DNA from: Myxococcus vastator
Lineage (GTDB): Bacteria; Myxococcota; Myxococcia; Myxococcales; Myxococcaceae
NCBI RefSeq assembly: GCF_010894475.1
Contig: NZ_JAAIYB010000020.1
Location: 1-40,004 of the forward strand
Direction of reading: 5' to 3'
DNA length: 40,004 nucleotides
Shown: positions 31,029-39,007 of the stretch, piece by piece
How the letters are laid out: every line of letters starts with the position of its first letter
Position numbering within the stretch: the stretch's first letter is position 1
Notes under the pieces: model-generated
The model's input: the letters and a program-made list of their open reading frames with translations, nothing else
Database searches by the model: none
Told to the model about the DNA's origin: nothing
Translations under genes and position numbers: made by a program

Positions 31029-32948
31029 TCAGACCTTCGGATCTTCACCGGGGAGGATGCGGTTCTCTTCGAGGTAGTTGGGGAGGAGCTTTACCAACCG
31101 AGGGTGACTCGTCCTCAACCCGTCGAACATCTGGAGGACGGCGGTCCGCTCCGGAAGACGGAGAATGTCGTCGGAGCTGAACCGGGGAGCATCAACCTCC
31201 GTCAGACTGACGGACACGCTCCGGCTCTCCCCTCCTGCTTTTGCCGTGAGGTGGTCCGTCAGCAGGTCCTTCTCGACTCCCGAATATCCAGTGGACTCGC
31301 TGCGACTCGCACGGGTCTCCTTGTGCGAGCCGAACAGCTTCGCAAACGTCTCCATGGATAGGAGGTCGTTCACCGCCAGGATGACGCTGGTCCGGAAGTT
31401 ACCCGTGATGGTTCCGCGATACTTCAAGGGGATCTGGTCGAGGCCCTGGTGAAGGGCAACGGTACAGCACCGCGACTCACGCGAGACGCTGGTGAACTCC
31501 GCGATGCCGGGGTTCATGTAGGCCCAAACTTCGTCCAAGAAGCACATCACCAGGCGCTCAGTGTTGCCGCCGGACTTCCGAAAATCAGGCGTCGTCCGGG
31601 CCAGCATCTGGGCCTGGAAGTCGATAAGCACGAAGATGCCCATAGCCCTTGCGAGGGCGCCGTACTGGTCCAAGGACATGGAGAAGACCACGATCTTCCC
31701 CTCCTCCAGGACTGCTTTCCAGCCGGGAAAGTTCGCGTCCGTCTTGCAGAACGTTGAGGCCATGTCGTCCTGAACGAACTTCATCAGGTCGGCGCGGAAC
31801 CCCTTCGTGAGCATCATCTTTTCCTTGGGGTCTTCCTGGCTCCACTGGTCGATGAACCACTGATAGCCGAGGCTGGCCTTCGGCTTCGCAGCGTCGAGCA
31901 TTTGCTGCTGGAACTGCTGGTTCGTGGTGAAGCGGTAGAGGTCCATCAGTGAGAACTTCCCTACCCCCATCGCGTCCTGGAGGACCTGAAACGCGGCGGT
32001 GGCGAATTCCGTCTGCATCTTCTTGTAGTAGCTGTTGGACTCCTGCTCGGTCATCACTTCCAGCGCCGCCACGAGCTTGGCGGCCAGGGCGTTCGGAGTC
32101 CCACTTCCAAGCGGATTGAAGCTCCAGTCACCGCCGGGCCGGATGATGACCACGTCCTTTCCGCGCCCCGCCTGCTGAGCCCGCATGAGGATGTAGTTCG
32201 CGTTGTTGCCCTTCGCGTCCAGAATCAGGCCCCCCACCTTCTGTTTCGGGTCGTTCGGAAACTTGAAGATGGCCTGGTCCATCAGAGGCTTCGCCACTGC
32301 GGACGTCTTGCCGGAACCAATCCCGCCGAGGCAGTAGATGTTCGCGAACATCGCGTCCCTCGGAATGACACACCAGGAGGGGTCACCCTCCCCTGTCTTC
32401 CACTCGGTTCCCGTCCGCCCAATCACGAAGTCGTAGGTTTCCCGCTGGGCCTCCACGACCTCTCGATAGCTCGGCAGCTCCGGGACGATGAAGGTTCGGC
32501 GCTTCATCGTCAGCGCCCAGGCCAACGCCGCGAGGGGCAGCACCAACAGCAAGAGGCTTGCGGCGCGCTCCTCCAGCTCGGAGAGCATTACGACTAACGC
32601 TGGGCGCCACGCCGCCATCAGCAGGAGCTGCGCGAGCAGCAACCCGAGACCGTAGGCGATGGCTCTTGCTACCTGAGTCGGAAGCGATGGCGGCACGTAG
32701 GTCCGACGTTCCGCGCTCCGGTAATCGAAGAGTCCGAACCCAATGAGCGGCGCCAGCAGAACAAGTCCGGCCACGCCCAGCCAGTTCGAGTGCTCCACTA
32801 GCTGCGCCACTGCCTCACCTGGAGGGAGTCGCTGCAAGTGGTACGCGAAGATGACGACCCCACCAACGAGCAGGAACAGCACTCCGGTTGACGTCGACTG
32901 TGCCGATGCATCGAGGGCTTCTTGCTGCCTAGTTGCGTGATTTCCCAT
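31029..32948 (-). CDS. virD4: VirD4/TraG type IV coupling protein
   Basis: The 639-residue ATPase docks the transferred DNA-protein complex to the secretion channel. Four hydrophobic segments lie in the first 150 residues (about 21-38, 57-74, 95-112 and 130-148). Walker A is GGIGSGKT at 208-215 with Lys214, Walker B is VMCFLDE, and typical T4CP phrases such as GLILDAKGNN and FNPLGSGTPNALA are present. ATG 32948 is preceded by GGGAAG and lies downstream of the operator at 32986. The gene starts an operon with the two replication-relaxation-like genes and several small genes, apart from the virB operon. Confidence 0.95.
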   Translation of the reverse strand: MGNHATRQQEALDASAQSTSTGVLFLLVGGVVIFAYHLQRLPPGEAVAQLVEHSNWLGVAGLVLLAPLIGFGLFDYRSAERRTYVPPSLPTQVARAIAYGLGLLLAQLLLMAAWRPALVVMLSELEERAASLLLLVLPLAALAWALTMKRRTFIVPELPSYREVVEAQRETYDFVIGRTGTEWKTGEGDPSWCVIPRDAMFANIYCLGGIGSGKTSAVAKPLMDQAIFKFPNDPKQKVGGLILDAKGNNANYILMRAQQAGRGKDVVIIRPGGDWSFNPLGSGTPNALAAKLVAALEVMTEQESNSYYKKMQTEFATAAFQVLQDAMGVGKFSLMDLYRFTTNQQFQQQMLDAAKPKASLGYQWFIDQWSQEDPKEKMMLTKGFRADLMKFVQDDMASTFCKTDANFPGWKAVLEEGKIVVFSMSLDQYGALARAMGIFVLIDFQAQMLARTTPDFRKSGGNTERLVMCFLDEVWAYMNPGIAEFTSVSRESRCCTVALHQGLDQIPLKYRGTITGNFRTSVILAVNDLLSMETFAKLFGSHKETRASRSESTGYSGVEKDLLTDHLTAKAGGESRSVSVSLTEVDAPRFSSDDILRLPERTAVLQMFDGLRTSHPRLVKLLPNYLEENRILPGEDPKV

Positions 32949-32985
32949 GTTGCTTCCCTTCCCTTTCCTCCCCCTAAAAACCCCT

Positions 32986-33003
32986 GACTCGCCTTAGCAA
33001 GTC
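32986..33003 (-). promoter_or_regulatory. palindromic operator upstream of virD4 (site f)
   Basis: GACTCGC-CTTA-GCAAGTC, with one arm mismatch and an outer CTGACT / AGTCAG extension, lies 37 bases before virD4. A -35-like CTGACT overlaps it on the minus strand; the -10 (TTTTTA at 19 bases) is weak. Confidence 0.6.
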
Positions 33004-33320
33004 AGCTCCAGACACACCAATGCCTGTATTCAATTGTGCGTCTATTTCATTCATTTGTGCCAGATGGTCTGCACCACGGCTGTTTTAGGGGGACTGAGGG
33101 GGTGATTTTTCAGCCCTTGGAGCAACCATCTGGCACAATCTCAGGTGGCCTAAGGACCTGAGATTATTAAATAAATTCGCAGATTTGAGTTTCTGCGATG
33201 GGTCGACGCGGTTGGAAAGCCCGTTTTGCGCTCCCGCTCGACCCTGGAGTCCCGAACACTCGGGACGGGAAATCGTGAGATTTCAACAGGTTACGCCACA
33301 TTCGCCTTGCGAATGGGCGT
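33004..33320. other. non-coding cluster of inverted repeats, candidate oriT or oriV
   Basis: No gene is present. Inverted repeats follow one another: 14-bp perfect arms TTGTGCCAGATGGT (33055-33068) and ACCATCTGGCACAA (33125-33138); 9-bp arms ATCTCAGGT / ACCTGAGAT (33138-33164); CGCAGA / TCTGCG (33178-33197); GTCCCGA / TCGGGAC (33249-33266); GAAATC / GATTTC (33269-33284); CATTCGC / GCGAATG (33299-33315). The first pair is separated by 56 bp. The interval 33160-33178 is unusually AT-rich for this molecule. This stretch lies between virD4 and parB, a common location for oriT. No nick site can be assigned. Confidence 0.55.
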
Positions 33321-33377
33321 GCCGTTTCACCGGTGAAACGGCAAGGGCGCCGCGTGCCGTTTCACCGGTGAAACGGC
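33321..33377. repeat. parS: two parS-like palindromes at the end of parB
   Basis: Two identical 22-bp perfect palindromes (33321-33342 and 33356-33377, starts 35 bp apart) have the core GTTTCAC-CG-GTGAAAC. The usual bacterial parS is GTTTCAC-GTGAAAC, so each half-site is intact but separated by two extra base pairs. The second copy ends 1 base before the parB stop codon. They are the likely centromere of the parAB system. Confidence 0.75.
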
Positions 33378-33378
33378 G

Positions 33379-34548
33379 CTAGGCGCCCGTGCCCCCGGGA
33401 GCCTTCAGGTCCCGGATGAGGGCTTCGAGGCGCGCAATAAGCGCCTCTTTTTCATCCGCTCCGGCGGTTGTGACGTTCTGCGGATAGAGGATGAATTGAG
33501 TTCCCTTATCCCGGAATAGCGCCTTGGCGCCGCGCTTCTCTTGGCCGTCGTCGTTCTCACCACCCTCCCCTTCGGCCTCAGCCGTCGGCTTTGTGGGGGG
33601 CTTGCCCTTGAGGCGGTCGACGCGGGCTCCGACCTCCGTCTCAATGCGAACCTTGCTCCATTCCTTCTGGTGCGCGACATGGACGAATCCTGCAAGCTCC
33701 TCCTTTGCGATTTTGATGGCGGAACGGCGCACGCCCTTTGAAGCGCCCTTGAGAGCAGAGGCGATGGCGGCGTCGGTCTCCGTCTCCGGCACGTCCGATT
33801 CCCCGGTGTCGTCATTGGAGGCCAGCTCCGTGTGACGCCCCTTGCCTGCCTCCTTCTCTGCCTTCGGGCGAGCCCACTGCAAGAGCGGGCGCCAGAGCGG
33901 CATGAAGGCCAGAGCAACGCTGTGCTCGAACCAGCCGTCATCAACGGCCTTCCGGATGGGTTGCGGGGCGTCAAAGAGCCTGAGCAGGCGATAAACCTTG
34001 CCTTCGCTCAGCCCGGCTTTTTCAGCAAGTGCGCGCGCCAGCTCCTTCTCGGTCTTTGCCTGGGCGCCATGGGCGTCGCGCAGCATCGCGACCTGTGCGG
34101 CTTGCTCAAGTGCGGTGCCGTCATTGCGCTGGAGGTTTTCGACAGCCGTCAGCGTGGCTGCCTCGGCGTCCGTGAGCCCGACTCGCTTGACGGCAGGAAT
34201 GCGCGCCCACTTCTGCGCGTCATCAGCCCTTCCTTCCTTGAGGGCGGCGTCCCGAAGGAACGCGTAGGCAGCATGGCGGCAGTGTCCGAAAATCAGGTGG
34301 TACTCGCCCGGAGCGTTCTCGTCAGGGCGACAAAGGATGGGCGTGAGCAGGCCATTTGCCTTGATACTGGCCGCCATCTCCTGCACCTGCTCCGGAGTTC
34401 GGTTGATGCGCTGATGCGGACTCCTCTTGAGCAGGTCGACATCAATCAGTTCTGCATCGTGGTCCTTCTTGGTGGTGGGCATCACCAGGGGCTGCAAGGC
34501 ATCATGACGTGCGGCCAATCCGGTCTGGGGCTTATTGGGGTTTGCCAC
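33379..34548 (-). CDS. parB: ParB-family partition protein
   Basis: The 389-residue protein contains the ParB N-terminal domain (about residues 34-130) with IDVDLLKRSPHQRIN, GLLTPILCRPD and the GHCRHAAY box that corresponds to the CTP-binding GxRR region. Then come VENLQR and a helix-turn-helix (about 165-205: AEKAGLSEGKVYRLLRLF). The C-terminal third is charged and probably disordered, with a final leucine-rich helix for dimerisation. It overlaps the end of parA by 17 bases. The product should bind the palindromes at 33321-33377, and by analogy with KorB of IncP plasmids it might also repress other promoters. Confidence 0.93.
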   Translation of the reverse strand: MANPNKPQTGLAARHDALQPLVMPTTKKDHDAELIDVDLLKRSPHQRINRTPEQVQEMAASIKANGLLTPILCRPDENAPGEYHLIFGHCRHAAYAFLRDAALKEGRADDAQKWARIPAVKRVGLTDAEAATLTAVENLQRNDGTALEQAAQVAMLRDAHGAQAKTEKELARALAEKAGLSEGKVYRLLRLFDAPQPIRKAVDDGWFEHSVALAFMPLWRPLLQWARPKAEKEAGKGRHTELASNDDTGESDVPETETDAAIASALKGASKGVRRSAIKIAKEELAGFVHVAHQKEWSKVRIETEVGARVDRLKGKPPTKPTAEAEGEGGENDDGQEKRGAKALFRDKGTQFILYPQNVTTAGADEKEALIARLEALIRDLKAPGGTGA

Positions 34549-35320
34549 GGCTAATCACCTCGTCTGCGAGCTGGCTGTATTCGATTGCGCCCGGGTCTTT
34601 GCGCTTGAAGAAACTGAGTGGGCGCCCTTGGTCGGCTGCCTTCAGGAAGGATTCACGCACATGGATGACTGTTTGAAAGACAGTCTCGTCGCCGTAGAGG
34701 CGTTTCAGGCGCTCCAGCATCGTGGCTGAAATCGTCGTGCGCGGCTTGGCGAATGTCCCCAGCGCTCCCAGGAAGCGGAGCTGGGGTTGGGAGATTTCAG
34801 CTAGCGCACGGACGTGCTGGTGCAGCGTAATTGCACCGGACAGCGACAACGCATCCAGCTTCACTGGAACGAGAATCTCAGGGCACGCGACGAGCGCGTT
34901 ATCTACGAGCAACGAAAGAGTCGGAGGGCAGTCCACGAGAATGAAATCATATGCATGTTCGTGGGGTCGGAGCGCGTCAGCGAGGGCCCTTCGACGGGCG
35001 ACAAGGCTTGTCGGAAACTTGCGCTCCAGCACGCCTTCCGCGCCCGCGAGCGGCAGGCAAGACGGGACAACATCGAGGCCTTCCAGCAGTTGGTTCTTGA
35101 CGGGGGCAAACGTCCCGCCTGTCAAGAGGTCTGCTGAACGTGGGACGCTTTCGAGATTGTCCGAGTGCAGATCTACGTACTGGGATGCATTGGCCTGCTG
35201 ATCGAAGTCGATAAGCAAGACCCTCTTCCCTTTGACGGCAAGCGAGACCGCCAACTCGACCGATGTGGTCGTTTTGGCGACGCCTCCCTTGTGATTGAGC
35301 AGCGTGATTTTGCGGACCAC
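34532..35320 (-). CDS. parA: ParA-family partition ATPase
   Basis: The 262-residue ATPase has the deviant Walker A motif KGGVAKTT near its N-terminus (NHKGGVAKTT), Walker A' LLIDFDQQAN and Walker B FILVDCPP. It drives segregation of the molecule with ParB. I place the start at GTG 35320, which gives MVRKITLLNHKGG and has GGAGGGG 9 bases upstream. The longer ATG 35398 start must be wrong, because it lies in the -35 element of the promoter. There is no long N-terminal DNA-binding extension, so the protein is of the short ParA type. Confidence 0.95.
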   Translation of the reverse strand: MVRKITLLNHKGGVAKTTTSVELAVSLAVKGKRVLLIDFDQQANASQYVDLHSDNLESVPRSADLLTGGTFAPVKNQLLEGLDVVPSCLPLAGAEGVLERKFPTSLVARRRALADALRPHEHAYDFILVDCPPTLSLLVDNALVACPEILVPVKLDALSLSGAITLHQHVRALAEISQPQLRFLGALGTFAKPRTTISATMLERLKRLYGDETVFQTVIHVRESFLKAADQGRPLSFFKRKDPGAIEYSQLADEVISRGKPQ

Positions 35321-35368
35321 AGTGTGGGTCCCCTCCCCCCGCCGTGGCGGGCTGTTGACAAGGTGGAG

Positions 35369-35423
35369 GTTATACGCTCGCGCTCGGAGGGCGGTCAATC
35401 ACTCAGGCATGCCATAGCAAGCC
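35369..35423 (-). promoter_or_regulatory. parAB promoter with upstream operator (site g)
   Basis: On the minus strand TTGACC (35393-35398) is followed after 18 bases by TATAAC (35369-35374), the best promoter in the window. The palindrome GGCATGC-CATA-GCAAGCC (35406-35423, one mismatch pair) lies 7 bp upstream of the -35, whereas at other sites it lies in the promoter, so here it may act differently or less strongly. Confidence 0.75.
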
Positions 35424-35517
35424 CGGTGTGACAATACCCTACCCCCCCCTCCTCCCTGAGATTGCAGAGGGGGGCAGTGGAGTTACGCGGTACGTTGCAC
35501 GCACTCGTGGAGGTCAG

Positions 35518-35769
35518 ATGAGCATCACGAAACGTATGCTGGAGAGTCAGTGGCAGAGTGACGACCGAGAAGAGTGCGAGGTCGGGCCTTGCTTCGGCAG
35601 AGCAGTTGAGCAGAGCGTCGAGCAGACGGGCATGCGCCTCTGCAATCGATGCACAGGCATTTGGATGAATGCACCTGAGCGCGGATCCAATGCCCCGGCC
35701 GACGAGCAGCGCCGCGCGTTTCTCGCACGGCTCATGCGTGAACTGCCCGACCCCTTCGCGCGCCGCTGA
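35518..35769 (+). CDS. small Cys-containing protein, only plus-strand gene
   Basis: The 83-residue reading frame starts at ATG 35518, preceded by GGAGG with 4 bases between. The sequence looks protein-like, with charged helices and a CxxC motif (MRLCNRCTGIW), plus one further cysteine pair before it. I do not recognise a family; a small zinc-binding protein is likely. It diverges from parA and converges on the 35801-36286 gene. A promoter was not found. Confidence 0.5.
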   Translation: MSITKRMLESQWQSDDREECEVGPCFGRAVEQSVEQTGMRLCNRCTGIWMNAPERGSNAPADEQRRAFLARLMRELPDPFARR

Positions 35770-35800
35770 AGCCGCCGCGAAGCGCCTTTGTTGAAACGGG

Positions 35801-36286
35801 TTAGCGCAGCAGCCGCGCCAGCGCAGTGAGGCGCTCGGCCTGGTCGTTGGCGGCTGTCGTTGCCGCGGCTCGGTTCTGCGAGGTGAAGGCCCGTTCGAGT
35901 GCGGCCACGATGCTGGGCAGCCGCGCAACGGCCAGAGCTTGGCCGGTGGTGAGCGGCACTGCATTCCAACGTGGCATGTCGGAGTGGTGCACCGCGAGAA
36001 ACGTGCCGTCCACCAGGAGGTAGAGCACGTTGCCCGGGGTCGCCTTCGGGATGTTCGCGGGGTTGCTCGAAACGTTCACGCCGATTGAGTCGCTGTAGCT
36101 CATGCCGTTCCCGTCCCAACCGGAGGGGATACGGCCGGCAACCGTCGGCAGGTACGGCAGGAGCTGCGTGCAGAGCGTGTCCAGCAGCTCCGCTGCGGCG
36201 GCGCGCTCCCGCGCGATGGCGGCTGAATGCGCGTCGGCTTCAGCGGTTTTCTGTCGGGCGAGGGCCATGAGTTTATCGGTCGTCAT
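35801..36286 (-). CDS. hypothetical 161-residue protein
   Basis: The protein is unrecognised. Residues about 5-45 form an Ala/Glu-rich helix, the middle (about 45-110) is a compact beta-rich domain with Gly/Ser/Asn turns (SGWDGNGMSYSDSIG) and LYLLVDGTFLAVHHSD, and the end is helical again. No signal peptide or membrane segment is present. ATG 36286 overlaps the end of the DUF6884-like gene by 14 bases, so it is the last gene of the leading operon. Confidence 0.75.
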   Translation of the reverse strand: MTTDKLMALARQKTAEADAHSAAIARERAAAAELLDTLCTQLLPYLPTVAGRIPSGWDGNGMSYSDSIGVNVSSNPANIPKATPGNVLYLLVDGTFLAVHHSDMPRWNAVPLTTGQALAVARLPSIVAALERAFTSQNRAAATTAANDQAERLTALARLLR

Positions 36287-36932
36287 GAGAGGAGAACCAG
36301 GACAGGCGCTCGAACAGGCCTAGTCCATCGAGAGGGGTGGAGCAACTCCAGCTCTGTGGGAGAAACGGTTTCACTGCGTCGGCATAGAGGCGGCTGGCGT
36401 AGATAGTGACATCCACCGTCAGGCCCCGGAACGCGCGTTCGAGGGCGGCTCCAACCCGGTGTCCCCATGCCTCTTGCTCGTCGCGAGTTGAAGTGAGCTT
36501 CAAATCGTAGTCGAGCCCCCCTGGAAGAACTGGCGTCAGCGCCGGGGATGCAGCGCCATAGAAAGCCGAGAGGATGAAGACCTCGTCGGCGGTGCGTTGA
36601 GCATGCCGGTAGGCGGCGGTGAAGAGAGAGCCGGAGTAGAGCTCCCCCAGCGTTGCAGCGGAGGCGCGCTTAGACTTGCCGCACCCCACAAGGGCAAGGC
36701 GGACCGGGCGTTGGAGTTCTGCGAGACGTTGGCGCCGCGCAACTGCTGCGGCGAGCGCTGCTGCACGCTCGCTCTCTCCGGAGACCAGGTCTGTGCGGCC
36801 TGCGGCTGCGTGATGCGCTTGCCGCATCGGGCAGTACGGGCACGCGGGATTGTAGCGATGGGCGCCGCATAGACGGCAGGCGCCGACGGACGGGACCTCC
36901 GGGAAGAGGTCCCCCTGTGCGGTGGGCGTCAT
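36273..36932 (-). CDS. DUF6884-like protein with an N-terminal zinc motif
   Basis: The 219-residue protein has an N-terminal Cys/His cluster (CRLCGAHRYNPACPYCP, about residues 19-35) and a C-terminal domain starting LALVGCGKSKR, with YSGSLF, VFILSAFYGA and YDLKL. These phrases match what I recall of the DUF6884 domain, common in phages and plasmids and distantly like YaaA. The biochemical role is not established; the Cys-Gly-Lys motif suggests nucleotide or DNA binding. It lies 45 bases after the large ParB gene, and a small palindromic hairpin (36950-36965) lies in its leader. Confidence 0.75.
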   Translation of the reverse strand: MTPTAQGDLFPEVPSVGACRLCGAHRYNPACPYCPMRQAHHAAAGRTDLVSGESERAAALAAAVARRQRLAELQRPVRLALVGCGKSKRASAATLGELYSGSLFTAAYRHAQRTADEVFILSAFYGAASPALTPVLPGGLDYDLKLTSTRDEQEAWGHRVGAALERAFRGLTVDVTIYASRLYADAVKPFLPQSWSCSTPLDGLGLFERLSWFSSHDDR

Positions 36933-36977
36933 GGAGAGAGAGAAGGGGAGGGGAGGTCCCTCCCCCGTCGCATCGAG

Positions 36978-38513
36978 CTAGGCGGCGTCGCGCTCCAGCT
37001 CCTGCACGTCGCAGTTGAGCAGGCCCAGCGCGCGCATGAAGGCGCTCCCGTAGTGAGTGCCGTAGCCGGGGCAGGCGCAACGCGCGGTCACCATTTCGAG
37101 GCAGAACGCCAGCAACTGCCGCCCGGTGAGCGTGGCGAGGTGCGCATGGAGCACGATGGCGGGCTGTTCACCCTTGGGCACGGTGAGGCCGCGCCGCTTG
37201 ACGGTGGACCGGATGACATCGGACCAGGAGCCCTCGAAGAACCCCTCCGCGAGGAGGCGGAGAACATCGTCGGTGGGCTCGTTGCCTTCGACGTGCTCCA
37301 CGAGGCGAGCAAGCCCACGGTCCACAGTTGCGCTGCGCTTCGCGTTCTCCTTGCGCTGCTCCGCCTGCTGCTTGCGGGTGTCCTCGGGCGCCGCGAGCGA
37401 CCTGGAGGCAGCCTTCGCAACAGAGGGCGCGACTGCCTTGAGCACGATTGAGGCATCGTCGCGCGTCACGAGCTGGTGCACGCGGCCGGACCGGTCCCGA
37501 GCGATGACGCGCGGCAGGCCCTTCCCCTGTTGGCCGAGGACAGCGCCCCACGTGCGGTGCTTGGGGTCGCTGTAGCACTTGGCGGCCAAGTCCACGAATG
37601 GGCTGTTCATGGGGAGGTGCTCCCCATGCGGGAAGGCCTTGAAGGAGTCCTCGTCATCGAGGACTTCGTGTCCCTTCTCCAGCGCGGTTTCGAGGGTGCG
37701 CGTCCAAGCCGCTTCCTTCTTGGCGGTGTAGCAGGCGGAGTCCGTGCACCTGTCGTCTTTCTTCGTCGGCTGGCCGAAGAGCAGCGGTTGAGCGCCGGTG
37801 CGCTTCGGGCAGCCGTTGCAGGCCGGGCGGCCATCCAGCGAGGCATCCGCGACGGGGAAGGGCGCGTTTGCCAAGAGGAGGTGGCACCGCTCCTCGACGT
37901 AGCGGCGAGCAGATAGAAGCGTGACGGGCTCCTGGTTCCAGCGCGGCGTCAGGTCGGCAAGCGCCTGGGCCTGGAGGTCCAGGTCGGCAACCGTGGCGAG
38001 CATTTCGGCCGCGCCCGTGGTGAGTCGGCCATCAATGAAGGCGTTGCGGCAGGCCTCGCCCAGAGAGCACAGCCGGAGGCGCCGCCAGATGTGGCTGACA
38101 GACTTTCCGGTTTGCGCCGAGAGTTCCGCGATGCTGCGGCCGTACTCGGTCATGAGGGCCTGGAGAGCGTCGGCCTCGTCCAGCGGGTGCGGGTCCTCGC
38201 GCTGGCTGTTCTCGATGAGGGCCAGCTCGCGCGCCTCTTCGTCGCCGCACTCCCGGACGAAGGCGGGCACCTGGGCGAGTCCAGCGATGCGAGCGGCGCG
38301 GCACCTGCGGTGCCCGAAGACGAGCGTGTAGCCGTTGGAGTCGTTCGGACGCACGAGCACGGGCTCAAGCACGCCATGAACGCGAATCGAGGCGGCCAGT
38401 TCGTGCAGGCTGTCCTCGGAATAGGCCTTGCGGTAGTTGGCCTCGGTGAGGCTGTCGAGGCTGACAAGGATGGACTGCTGAGCGTCCTGCTTCTTCGTGG
38501 GCTGCTTCTTCAT
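36978..38513 (-). CDS. second, larger ParB-family protein
   Basis: The 511-residue protein starts with a ParB N-terminal domain (about residues 14-105: SLDSLTEANYRK, GVLEPVLVRP, FGHRRCRAAR, then LIENSQRED) and a helix-turn-helix (about 125-165, SIAELSAQTGKSVSHIWRRL). It continues with a Cys-rich insertion (CNGCPKRTG, then RCTDSACYTAKK, about 233-265) typical of phage and plasmid ParB relatives, and a long C-terminal region with CACPG. It is far from parA and probably is not the partition protein; roles in transcription control or DNA protection in the recipient are possible. Its leader has two GAGGA-loop hairpins. Confidence 0.85.
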   Translation of the reverse strand: MKKQPTKKQDAQQSILVSLDSLTEANYRKAYSEDSLHELAASIRVHGVLEPVLVRPNDSNGYTLVFGHRRCRAARIAGLAQVPAFVRECGDEEARELALIENSQREDPHPLDEADALQALMTEYGRSIAELSAQTGKSVSHIWRRLRLCSLGEACRNAFIDGRLTTGAAEMLATVADLDLQAQALADLTPRWNQEPVTLLSARRYVEERCHLLLANAPFPVADASLDGRPACNGCPKRTGAQPLLFGQPTKKDDRCTDSACYTAKKEAAWTRTLETALEKGHEVLDDEDSFKAFPHGEHLPMNSPFVDLAAKCYSDPKHRTWGAVLGQQGKGLPRVIARDRSGRVHQLVTRDDASIVLKAVAPSVAKAASRSLAAPEDTRKQQAEQRKENAKRSATVDRGLARLVEHVEGNEPTDDVLRLLAEGFFEGSWSDVIRSTVKRRGLTVPKGEQPAIVLHAHLATLTGRQLLAFCLEMVTARCACPGYGTHYGSAFMRALGLLNCDVQELERDAA

Positions 38514-38573
38514 GGTGTGCCTCTTGCCGAGTCCTCCCCGGCGGTTGATGAGCGCCGGGTCCTCCCCGGCGCT
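38514..38573 (-). promoter_or_regulatory. leader with two GAGGA-loop hairpins (38513 gene)
   Basis: On the minus strand, 9-bp arms at 38551-38559 and 38565-38573 enclose the loop GAGGA, and 6-bp arms (one wobble) at 38526-38542 enclose another GAGGA. The ribosome site AAGAGG follows, then GCACACC and ATG. The same loop and the same bases before ATG appear in the leader of the 39008-39403 gene, which suggests control by a common RNA-binding protein. Confidence 0.6.
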
Positions 38574-38594
38574 GTGCTGCTGTGCTGCTGTGCT
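38571..38594. repeat. three tandem 8-bp repeats
   Basis: GCTGTGCT is repeated three times without interruption just upstream of the hairpins, in the 86-bp gap between two genes. Slippage here could change the spacing of the leader. Confidence 0.8.
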
Positions 38595-38599
38595 GCGGT

Positions 38600-39001
38600 T
38601 CAGTGCTTGGCAGGCGTGAGGCTCGCGGGGCCAACGTCGAGCGCGAGCTTCAACGTCTTGCGGCGCGCGGCGCCGGTTTCTGCGGCGAGCTGCGCCACGC
38701 TATCGGGGAGCCGCCCCAGGGCAGTGGGGAGGAAGGGCACCTCAGCGGCATCCACGCTGGCGTTCTTGAGCGCTTCCTCGGCCAGGGCCAGGGCCCGGGC
38801 AGCGAAGGTGAGCGACGGGGCGACGGCGGCGCCAGTGGACGGCGCGGACGGCCACTCGGGGGCCCGCGTCTTGAGGGCGCGATGCGAGGCCTTCAAAACC
38901 TCGTGATTCACGAGGCGGTGTCCGGTTGAGGTGAAGTGCATGTCGCGCTCGGGGATGGCGTCGTTTACCCAGAAATCACAATCAAGACAGACGTAGAGCA
39001 T
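38600..39001 (-). CDS. single zinc-finger protein of 133 residues
   Basis: The N-terminus carries one C2H2-type finger: CLDC, then 13 residues, then H-x5-H ending in Gly-His (residues 5-28). It closely parallels the 60-residue protein at 28981-29163. The rest is helical and Ala-rich with no membrane segment (about residues 60-125). It lies 6 bases after the DUF6573-like gene in the same operon. A DNA- or RNA-binding regulator is likely, but no target is evident. Confidence 0.75.
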   Translation of the reverse strand: MLYVCLDCDFWVNDAIPERDMHFTSTGHRLVNHEVLKASHRALKTRAPEWPSAPSTGAAVAPSLTFAARALALAEEALKNASVDAAEVPFLPTALGRLPDSVAQLAAETGAARRKTLKLALDVGPASLTPAKH

Positions 39002-39007
39002 GGGGCC

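Noticed and set aside
35321-35398. Upstream ATG start for parA
   Set aside because: The codon lies in the -35 element TTGACC, so it would not be transcribed. GTG 35320 has a good ribosome site.
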